From: Halorientalis marina
GTDB lineage: Archaea > Halobacteriota > Halobacteria > Halobacteriales > Haloarculaceae
Assembly (NCBI RefSeq): GCF_023028345.1
Contig: NZ_CP095490.1
Span: 124,001-188,000 of the forward strand
Length of the DNA stretch: 64,000 nt
Reading direction: 5' to 3'
In this document: in pieces, positions 35,541 to 43,700 of the stretch
Position numbering within the stretch: the stretch's first letter is position 1
How the letters are laid out: every line of letters starts with the position of its first letter
Program-made: the position numbers and the translations under genes
Notes under the pieces: generated by a model
Told to the model about the DNA's origin: nothing
Database searches by the model: none
Seen by the model: the letters and a program-made list of their open reading frames with translations, nothing else

Positions 35541-35571
35541 CCTAGCCGGACGGGAATATCCCGCGCCGCCC

Positions 35572-37179
35572 TTACTGGGCGGGAGCTGGCTCCGACTCGA
35601 TGTCGCTGCCGGCAGGAGCGAGGTCCTCGGCTGCCGCCTGGACTGCCGCTTCGATGGCCGAGATATCACTGTTGTAGACGCTGAGAACGGCGTCCGCTGC
35701 ATCCGATTCACCGCTCTCGAGCGCGCCTAGTCGCGCCCGGGTCGCGTTAATGGTTTCAGCCATCCACGAGTCGCGAATCTCCCCGCCCACCGTCGAGATG
35801 TGCTCGGGCTGGATGGAGACGTTCACGCCGGCGTCCGTCTCGTACTGGTGGACCTTGCCGACCACTGCGACGAACGACGGGGTCTCGGCCGAGCGGAGCA
35901 CAGCCATCGGCTCCTGCTGGTACTGCCCCGCGTAGATGTTCACAACTTCACCACCTGCCATGACGCGCCCCTTCCAGAACTCGGAGTCATCGCCGACATC
36001 CGAGGTTTCGATGAGAGCACCGACCACGAGCACGCGGTTGACCGCCTCACCCGAGGGGAGTAGCGTGAACTTTGGCGCACGATCGTCGCCCTCGTCCTCT
36101 GGACGGGTGAACGAGTGGGTCGCCATGTTCAGCTCTTCAGCGAACACGCGCTTGGCAGGTTGGCGCTGCGTGGCGGCGTCTGCGAGGGCTGCGTTACTGA
36201 GGCCGGCATTCTCTCCCGAGTAGGAGATCTCCTCGACCTCGTCGACGAGGAAGTACTCGCCGATGACCGGGCCCCGGATATCATACGTCCTGCCGATGAG
36301 CAACTCACGGAGCTCCGTTTCGACGACGCTGGGATCGAGGGCCTCGGAAGCCATCTCCATGGCGTCATCGAGACTCACTTCGGAGACTGCCTCAGTCATC
36401 TCAGCGTTGAACAGCGTGCGGACAGCACGGTTGCCATCGTCGAGGATGGCCTTCAGGCGAAGATCGAACACGCCATCGACGTCACCGTGTTCGGAGCAGC
36501 GACCGTTCTGGAGGACGCGCGTGCAGTCCTCGCTGGGGCAGCGCTTGATGAGGCCCGAACCCTCATCGAGGCCGACGAGCGTCCCAGTGGCGCGAATCGA
36601 CCCGTCCGTGGGTTCGACGGCCTCCTCGGACTCCGTGACGCTGCTCGCCTTGTTGAGCGAGATGGAGTACTTTCCCTCGTACTCGTTCGTGACCGCCGAG
36701 GTGATGTCGTAGGTGACGCCTTCCTCGAGTGTCGGGAGCGAGTCGGTGTTCTTCACCCAGACAACGAACTTCATTTGGGCCGTTTCGTCGGCGATGAGGC
36801 CGACCTGCCGCATGGAATCGGAGTGCGGCTCCCAGAGGTCGACGATCTGCGCCCGGACGTCCACCCATTCCTCGTCACCGAGGTTCGAGATATCCTCGAG
36901 AGCTATCCGGTCGAAGCCCCGGGAACTGCTGTTACCGGTGCCGACGAAGCCGGCAACCGCCTTGACCCCGTCCGAGAGGTCGTTGGATTCGAGGTCGTAG
37001 TCGTTGATGACGTTACGAACTGTCGTCTCGACCGCCGTCTCGATCGGAACGGAGAACTCCTGCATGGCCGCAATTCTCTCTTCAATGCTCGACACGGGGA
37101 TCTCCACGCCCATCTCGCCGAACTCGCCGCTGATGTCTTCCGCGCGCTGTGCTACGTCTGTGGTAATGTTTGCACACAT
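35572..37179 (-). CDS. RPA41-RPAP fusion protein
   Basis: 535 residues from MCANITTDVAQRAEDISGEF. The first 320 residues are RPA41-like: OB-fold EWVDVRAQIVDLWEP and GLIADETAQMKFVVW; zinc knuckle LIKRCPSEDCTRVLQNGRC; TYDIRGPVIGEYFLVDEVEE. Residues about 350-500 are RPAP-like: AKRVFAEELNMATHSFTRPE, LLPSGEAVNRVLVVGAL and NIYAGQYQQE. Thus the two partners encoded separately elsewhere are one chain here, direct evidence that they form a complex. A GTG at 37248, close to the hairpin motif, would add 23 residues. Confidence 0.92.
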   Translation of the reverse strand: MCANITTDVAQRAEDISGEFGEMGVEIPVSSIEERIAAMQEFSVPIETAVETTVRNVINDYDLESNDLSDGVKAVAGFVGTGNSSSRGFDRIALEDISNLGDEEWVDVRAQIVDLWEPHSDSMRQVGLIADETAQMKFVVWVKNTDSLPTLEEGVTYDITSAVTNEYEGKYSISLNKASSVTESEEAVEPTDGSIRATGTLVGLDEGSGLIKRCPSEDCTRVLQNGRCSEHGDVDGVFDLRLKAILDDGNRAVRTLFNAEMTEAVSEVSLDDAMEMASEALDPSVVETELRELLIGRTYDIRGPVIGEYFLVDEVEEISYSGENAGLSNAALADAATQRQPAKRVFAEELNMATHSFTRPEDEGDDRAPKFTLLPSGEAVNRVLVVGALIETSDVGDDSEFWKGRVMAGGEVVNIYAGQYQQEPMAVLRSAETPSFVAVVGKVHQYETDAGVNVSIQPEHISTVGGEIRDSWMAETINATRARLGALESGESDAADAVLSVYNSDISAIEAAVQAAAEDLAPAGSDIESEPAPAQ

Positions 37180-37260
37180 GTTTGTCACTCTCTGAGGGGA
37201 TTTCTGAGAAACGGCTTCGGGACTGGGCACTCGACCGTCGCGCCCCACCCCACCCGCTCT

Positions 37261-37290
37261 CCCTCACCCCCTTTGGGGGCTAATACTCAC
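37261..37290 (-). promoter_or_regulatory. Leader hairpin motif, site 13
   Basis: Minus strand: GTGAGTATTAGC, CCCC, AAA, GGGGG, TGAGGG. It lies 13 nt before a possible GTG start and 82 nt before the ATG of the RPA-RPAP fusion. Confidence 0.65.
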
Positions 37291-37433
37291 GGGAGACGCA
37301 AGCAGGATAACCGGAAAGCGACGATTGGGACATCCCGACCGCCGCCGTATGGACTGATTCGCTCCGAGGTTGAACCCCGGATCTCGGCGAGAATGAACGC
37401 AGTCACCGCTGCGCCCCTCTCTGACTTCCCTCA

Positions 37434-37458
37434 CCCCTCTTTGGGGACCAAAACTCAC
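37434..37458 (-). promoter_or_regulatory. Leader hairpin motif, site 14
   Basis: Minus strand: GTGAGTTTTGGT, CCCC, AAAGA, GGGG, TGAGGG. Together with the upstream CTCCTCGCAGC it nearly duplicates site 15. No clear gene follows before site 13; a GTG-to-TGA frame of about 60 codons spans the gap but lacks coding character. Confidence 0.6.
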
Positions 37459-37561
37459 GCTGCGAGGAGCTGGGGAAACCGAGAGAACAGAGGCGCTTTG
37501 CCCGTCCGAGCCGTCTAGTCGGAAAGCAGTACGTACAGAATCGCGTTCACATCCTCGACGA

Positions 37562-37894
37562 CTAGAAGGTGTAGTCGTCGCGATCGCGAGCTTCGGCACA
37601 CGCCTCGCAGAGGATGTCGAATGGCGGCCACCCGGTCAGTCCGTCGGCATCTTCGAGGAGCGTGGTCGGGACCAGGCCCGACATCCCACACCCACCGTCA
37701 CACGACGCCCAGGAATGGCTGACCGCGGCGAACGTCTCGCCATGTGGGTCATGGTCGGGCTTCCTGAACTCGGGGCCATCGCCGGTCTTGAACTGAACGC
37801 TCACGGGTTCTCGCGGCTCAATTTTGGCTTCGGTCGCTGATCTGCTGAAATCCCTGTCGATACGCCGCTCATCGGGGTTGATGTTGTCGTACAT
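37562..37894 (-). CDS. Small zinc-binding protein
   Basis: 110 residues from MYDNINPDERRIDRDFSRSA, a start fixed by the hairpin motif 8 nt upstream. Likely zinc ligands are CDGGCGMSG near 65 and CEACAEARD near 96. The rest is acidic with two short conserved-looking segments. The family is unknown. It lies between PrimPol and the RPA-RPAP fusion. Confidence 0.7.
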   Translation of the reverse strand: MYDNINPDERRIDRDFSRSATEAKIEPREPVSVQFKTGDGPEFRKPDHDPHGETFAAVSHSWASCDGGCGMSGLVPTTLLEDADGLTGWPPFDILCEACAEARDRDDYTF

Positions 37895-37901
37895 CTCACT
37901 T

Positions 37902-37932
37902 CCCTCACCCCCATTTGGGGTCCAATACTCAC
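37902..37932 (-). promoter_or_regulatory. Leader hairpin motif, site 15 (type example)
   Basis: Minus strand: GTGAGTATTGGA, CCCC, AAAT, GGGGG, TGAGGGAAGTGAG, then ATG. GGGGGTGA resembles the GGAGGTGA Shine-Dalgarno at about 10 nt from the start and would be paired with CCCC in the folded leader. Confidence 0.7.
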
Positions 37933-38007
37933 GCTGCGAGGAGCGGGGGTACACACGGAACGAATGGCGCGATCAGCCCGCCGGCCGAACAGTTCGGAAC
38001 AGCGCCG

Positions 38008-40224
38008 TTACCTGAAGAGACGCGAGAGGAAGCCCTGTTTCTTGCGTCGTTCGCGTTCTTCGGCCTTGATACGTTCGTTCGCCTCTTCGTACTCCTGGAG
38101 GACGGCGTCGATTCCTGTGAGTGTCTCTTTTGCTGTCTGTGCGTCTTCGCGCCGAATCTTCGGACGCATAATCTGCTTGAATCGCTTCACGGGGTCGTCT
38201 GGGAGCTCGGCAGCGTCTCTCGAGAGCTCCCCGAGGTGCTTGAGTTGCGTACGATACTGAGCGCGTTCCTCCATCAGCTCATCCATCGTTTCGAGGTAGA
38301 CCCTGAGGACAAACCGGAGGCGTTCGTTCTCCTCGCCCTGCTCGCTGAGTTCGGCGAGTTCCCTTGATTGCCGGTCGAGTTTCCGAGCGAGAATTCGCTG
38401 GTCTTCACGAGCGAGACGCATTGCCTGGTCGGTCGCGGAGTAGCCCCGGATCTCACCGATGGTCCAATCCGCTGGGTACTTCTCGTCATCATTGAGCGTC
38501 GGGTCGGTGCGTTCCCATCCCGGCCCGGCGTCGCGAGCGGACGCTTCCATCATTCGCTGGGTGCTCTCGTCGAGGTCGGAATCGGTGTCCACCCCACGCG
38601 GGTCAGCGGGTTCGCGACCATCCGTCGTCGGCGGCGCGGCCCCTGGCCCGGCCGTTCTCTGCCCTGAGACAGGACTATCATCAGCACTTGTCCCAGCTGT
38701 CGTGGAACCTTTGGGTGTGGCCGTCGACGAAGCGGCGTCATGACCATGGGCCCGGGCGTGGCTGTTCCCCTGTTCCGGTTCCTGCCTAGTTGCGTAGGCG
38801 TCAGCGACTGCTGCCGGGTCGCCATCTTCGTCGGGGTTGACGGGAATGAACTCTTCGTCGTCCTCGAGGTTAGGATGGACATCGGTATTGACGGCGGGGG
38901 ATCCCCCGTTCGCCCCTTCGCTGTGCAGTGGTTTTGTCTCGTCCGTAGCGGCGTTGACAGTCTCGGACGGCTCGGAATCGGAGCCAATCTTGAAATCCAT
39001 CGGCGGGAGATCGTGGTCGTCCGCCCCCGAGGATGACGATGAATCCGAGCCGTTGGAATCGGCCTTCGAGAACTTCACACCATCTTTGCTCGGGACTTCG
39101 TAGTAATCGTCCACCCGGAGGAGTGCACGGGCGAGCGTGACATCGCCGTAGGTTGCGCCACTCGCGTAGTGACGTCGCTCCCACTTATCGCGGTGCAGGC
39201 CGGATTCCTCGAACAGTGCGTTCATCCGTTTGGGGTCTTTCGCCGTCCAGAACGCGAGGTTGTGAGCGAGCGCCATATCTGCCTCGGACTGGCTTGGATA
39301 ATCGGCGTCATGGGACCCCCACATCGAGGCGTCGCCTTCGTAGAGACGCTGCCTGCGGTCACCTCCCTGAGAGTCGAACATCCGCGTGAGTATCTCTTGA
39401 TCTGATAGGTCCACACCGGGTCCCGCGAGGTCGGCGAACGTACTCGGACACTTGGAGGGAAGGTACTTCGTCGCGACCCGCTCGAGGGCCTCCTTGATTG
39501 CGGGGTCGTGGATGCTCCTGAAGGCGTCTCCATAACGCTCGATGAGCGAACTCGCACTCTGCTGCGCCCGGGCCTCGGTGCCGCGGCGACCATCCGCGTC
39601 ACCTCTGCTTTCTGAATCTTCAACTTCCGTCCCTCTGGTGAGAGTCGTCTGTCCACCTGGTCTCACGCCATCCTCGATGAACTCGCGGTGAACGGTCTCT
39701 ATCTCATCCTGACGCTTCCGGATTTCTGTGGGGGTTCCCTCGACGTGAGCACCAGTCGTAGCGAAGTACCGTCCGGAGTCATACATCTCAATAGGGCCCT
39801 TCCGGTTTCCGCCGGGCGGAAGTTTCCCACTTGCGAGGATATGCACACCAGTCCCGGAAGCGGAAACCTCCGTATATGAGTCGACCTTGTCGATGATTGT
39901 TTGCGTCCATTCCTTGATTTCACCAGTATCAGAATCACGACAGTTATCGAGGTCGATACCGACGATGGTGACGTCGTCACTGAAGACGAACCCCAGACCA
40001 TCGGCGTTCACGCGAGAGTCGTTGAGTGAATCCCAGGCGGTGTCGAAGTCTCGGCGATGTTCGGGGTTGGTAACGTCGGCATTAATGTCACCACTCGTCC
40101 GATATGGTTTAGTCGGAATCTTGGTAGATTTTCCGTCACGCATACCTTCACGCCAGCAAATCCAATTCCTGATAGTGCGGATTTTGTCCGGGATCCCGTC
40201 TTTAGCTACGTCTACTTTTGGCAT
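38008..40224 (-). CDS. Primase-polymerase (AEP/NrS-1-like) protein
   Basis: 738 residues. Residues 17-170 resemble archaeo-eukaryotic primase-polymerases: RNWICWREG, GLGFVFSDDVTIVGIDLDNC (catalytic DxD at 91-93), SASGTGVHILASG and YDSGRYFATTGAHV. Residues about 265-375 resemble the NrS-1-type helix-bundle domain: SEADMALAHNLAFWTAKDPK and SGLHRDKWERRHY. The rest is acidic linker and a C-terminal coiled coil (about 630-738). It should make primers or DNA for element replication. No helicase domain is fused. A degenerate hairpin motif lies upstream. Confidence 0.85.
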   Translation of the reverse strand: MPKVDVAKDGIPDKIRTIRNWICWREGMRDGKSTKIPTKPYRTSGDINADVTNPEHRRDFDTAWDSLNDSRVNADGLGFVFSDDVTIVGIDLDNCRDSDTGEIKEWTQTIIDKVDSYTEVSASGTGVHILASGKLPPGGNRKGPIEMYDSGRYFATTGAHVEGTPTEIRKRQDEIETVHREFIEDGVRPGGQTTLTRGTEVEDSESRGDADGRRGTEARAQQSASSLIERYGDAFRSIHDPAIKEALERVATKYLPSKCPSTFADLAGPGVDLSDQEILTRMFDSQGGDRRQRLYEGDASMWGSHDADYPSQSEADMALAHNLAFWTAKDPKRMNALFEESGLHRDKWERRHYASGATYGDVTLARALLRVDDYYEVPSKDGVKFSKADSNGSDSSSSSGADDHDLPPMDFKIGSDSEPSETVNAATDETKPLHSEGANGGSPAVNTDVHPNLEDDEEFIPVNPDEDGDPAAVADAYATRQEPEQGNSHARAHGHDAASSTATPKGSTTAGTSADDSPVSGQRTAGPGAAPPTTDGREPADPRGVDTDSDLDESTQRMMEASARDAGPGWERTDPTLNDDEKYPADWTIGEIRGYSATDQAMRLAREDQRILARKLDRQSRELAELSEQGEENERLRFVLRVYLETMDELMEERAQYRTQLKHLGELSRDAAELPDDPVKRFKQIMRPKIRREDAQTAKETLTGIDAVLQEYEEANERIKAEERERRKKQGFLSRLFR

Positions 40225-40264
40225 GGATATTACCTATTGTCAGTCCGCCTCGTCGCCTCGTTTC

Positions 40265-40280
40265 GTCGGGCGAGACAAAC
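40265..40280 (-). promoter_or_regulatory. Degenerate leader hairpin motif, site 16
   Basis: Minus strand: GGTTTGTCTCGCCCGACGAA, then ACGAGGCGG. The GTTTGTC part and position fit the family, but the stem is only CCC/G-rich. Confidence 0.35.
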
Positions 40281-40421
40281 CGATTTCGTCGATTTTCCCC
40301 GACTCAGGGCGAAAACCAACAGACAGCACACGAATTGTGAGCGAATGATCCCCCTCCCGTATCCAATACTATGTAAAATCACTCCGGAGGTGTCGAATGG
40401 AGCGATCTGGTTGGTTGATAG

Positions 40422-40747
40422 CCTGTCTAAAGCGCTTTGCGCACGTGCGCTAAGTGCTGACGCTGAAGGGGTGTTAGAAAAGGCGGATTCTGACGATAGA
40501 GCTCCCATACTGCCGATGCGCGTCACACGCGAATTTTGCGCGAAGTTGCGAGCATTCGAAACCCCCGCAAACCCGGTGATTTCGCTTTGAGCCTCGAAAT
40601 ACCGTTTTAGAGCCTCTAAAGTGCCTTGAACGCGCGCGCTAAGTGCTGACACTGAATAGGTGTTAGAAAAGGCGGATTTGCGGGGTACAGCGTCCGTACT
40701 GCTCGTGCGCGTCGTGCGCGGACTTTGTGCGAATGCGTGGATGTGAC
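40422..40747. repeat. Imperfect 130-bp direct repeat, candidate oriT region
   Basis: Two copies, about 40422-40555 and 40612-40747, share CGCTAAGTGCTGAC, GGTGTTAGAAAAGGCGGATT and later GTGCGCG/GCGCGAATTTTG-like segments. Copy 1 contains the perfect palindrome GCGCACGTGCGC (40439-40450). Copy 2 reaches the stop codon of the coupling-protein gene. The whole 40225-40746 interval has no gene. Its place between the coupling protein and PrimPol makes it a candidate transfer origin or structured RNA. Confidence 0.5.
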
Positions 40748-43700
40748 TAGTCGAGATCATCGAGGAGATTTGGAGCGCCGACGAACGTCCACTCACCATC
40801 TTCACCCCAGATGGCTTCGGTGAGCTTCTCGTAGGTCCGCTTACTTCTCTTGGGGGGCAGTTCGTCGATCCGGCCAGCATTTGCGAGGGCTCGAGTGATA
40901 TCCCATGCGACTGATAGATTGGGCACAATCCAGATTTTCATCTCGACGTCGAACCTGTTGAAGTCGTCATAGTGCTTGACCATCAGCGAGGGATGGACGT
41001 TTGAGATGACCTCTCCAATAATGACGGGATCTTTGCCATCGTAGCCGACCACGTCTGGCTTCACATCAGTCCCGTGAAGTGGCGTATATTTTTTAACAAA
41101 ATAGTGATTGTTCGGGTCACGGGCGAGTGAGCGAGCGAACGCCTCTACCATCACCTTGTGGTAGGTCTTCTCGTTCACATCGCCCTGATCTTCGCCGGTA
41201 GCGACCTTCGCTCCACACGCTCGCTGGCCGTCGCGAGTCACAGTGTAGTAGACCCGCAGATTTTCGGTCCGCTTCTCGAGGTAGCCGAGTTCGATGAGCT
41301 TCTCTTCGTCTACCTCATCAAACTGATTCTTTATCCTCTCCATCGAGTTCACAACGTCGTAGGCAGGGTGGTTGCCGTTGACTGTGGTGACAATCGCGGT
41401 CAGGAAATGGCGTTCTTCAACTGTCAGACTCTTATCTATACCTTCTCGAGTCTCTCTATCCTTTTTGTCGGCACTCTCAGTGGCGTTCTCGTTGGGGGCA
41501 TCAGACGCACTCTGATCGTCTGTATTGTCGGCACTTGTTCCCCTCTCCTCGTCGGTGTCTGCATCGTCGGTTTTGGACGGATCCTCGGAGCTAGGGTCAA
41601 CTCCACCGTAGAGAAAGCCGTCAACTCGATCTCCCAGATTACTGTCTCCTTCATCAGCTGATCGTGGAACCCCGCCATCGGTCTCGTTTTCATCGTTCGT
41701 CTCTCGCGGCGGGCGGCGTGAACCGAGATCGTCTGTGAGGTCGTCTGCGGGAACTCGACTAGCTCCTGATTCGGCCTGTTCGCCGTGCTCGTTCGATCGG
41801 GGTTGTCCCTCTGTGCTGGGGGTGTTTGGACTCCCCGTGCCGAGTTGCGTCTGAGGGTTGGACCCAGTCTTCTTGCCTTCGCCGTTTGCGTCTCGGTTCT
41901 CGCCGGACACGCCAATCTCGAAGTCACGATTCTGGCTATTTTCACTACCGTTGATGCCGCGTCTGTGTTCGGCTGAGAGCTGCTCGTCGGAAGCGTCGGT
42001 GTTGCTTCCGGGTAGCAGGCAGTGGTCACGCCGCGTTGTACGGGTAATTTCTGCGTTGATGTCGCTGAAGACATGACCCTGCGTCGACACGGTCTTGTTG
42101 ATCACGGGGTTGTCAGAATCGCTGTGACCGTCGGGGATATCGACGGGGAGCATCGTCACGATTTCGGGGATATCGGTCATGAACCCGGTGTCAGGGAGTT
42201 GAGCGACCCATTCTCCACGCGGGAGCGACGTGATCCGGTCGACGAGTTCCTCGTCCTCGATGCCTTCGTGGAACAGCGTCATCACGAGCTCGTCGTCGAC
42301 GGCGAGTTTCCCGATGAGTTTCGTATTAATGTTCCGCAGAATTTCCTTGTACGAGGAGACGTCGAGGGCATCGGCCTTGACCTGCTCTGCGAAGTGGACG
42401 ATGACTTCGAGGGAGAGACCGAATTCACGCCCGTCAGGAATCATGTCGTCGCGTACCAGTTCGGACTGGAGCATCGCCGCAGCTTCGTCGATGATGAGGT
42501 TGATAACGTATCCATCCTCGACCGGCGGGGTGTTCCTGAGTCGATGACGGAGACGAGCGCCCGACCAGATGTAGTCGAGCAGCATGAAGGTAAACAGATT
42601 GCTCGAGGCGGGCCGGAGGTCACCCGTATCGACGAGGACGACCTTCTTCGAGGCGAGGACGTCCTGGATGTCGAACATCGGCGATTGGTTGGCGTAGCAG
42701 CCCTTCTCGCCGTTCCACTCGGGAACGAAATTGAGGACACGCCAGACAAAGCTCCGCTCAGCGAGCTTCGTGATGCGGTTCATCACAGCATCGATCGACG
42801 TTTGGAACCGCTGCTCGTCGGCGTGGAGATGCCGCGTGAGAGCGAGGCGAAGCGTCCGGTCGCTCACTTCGGGGAGTTGCCCCTGCTGCATCTCGTAGGC
42901 AACCTGGAACAGGTCTTGGATGGGCCATGCGTCCCGGCCGTACACGGGGTCGAACATCGCCTTGATGAGGTTGTTGAGGATCTCTTGGGCGACGAACGCC
43001 TGCTGGGTCATTTCTCGGCCCAGCACGTACACGAGGAGTTCGTTGTAGCGGTCAACTTTCTCTTGGACGGCGACCGTGCGTGAGACGCCGGCAGCGAGTT
43101 GCGGTCGAATGTCGAAGTACGGGAAAGCAAGCACCTCGTCGTTCGGCCCCGGGACGGGGACGTGGAGGACGTCATCGAGGTTGCCGAATTGCTTGAAGTG
43201 TGCTTTCTTGTACTCGTCGGCCATCGTCCCACCTTTCCGGTCGAAGACGAAGATGGGACCGTCGAACGATTGATAGGCCGACAGCGCATCGTTGACCATT
43301 GCGGTTGTCTTCCCGCCGCCCGTCGTCGCTGCGCGGAGAATGTGGTGCGTCAGCTGCTCTGCACTGAGACGGATGGGAATGTCTCGCCGGTTGTCGACGG
43401 CGGTCTCGGCGTATCCAATGTGCATTCCGTAATCGTACTGCGAGAGCAGGTCTTCATCTGTTGCCGTGAGTGGCGATCGAGCGTCGGGTGACCCGCCCGA
43501 TGACCCACGCGAGGCTCGCGGGAGGGCGTCCGTGTGCGGGACGACGACGAAGTTCGCGAGTTCGTCGGGAGAGGCACAGATGAGTGGGTCACCTTTACTG
43601 AAGCGCCCGGTAAAACCGCTGATGCTGGCCTGACGGGCGTGGCACAGGCGGGCGAACTCTTTATTGTTGAACCCGAGGAGTTCCCCCTCGATGCCATAAT

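Noticed and set aside
37264..37599. Leftward frame of 111 codons between the zinc protein and the RPA-RPAP gene
   Set aside because: It overlaps the end of the zinc-protein gene and two hairpin motifs and has Arg/Ser-rich shadow composition.
616..37932. Hairpin motif as a transcription terminator of the preceding gene
   Set aside because: No T-tract follows the stem in the direction of transcription; the T-rich part precedes it, and sites track the next start codon.
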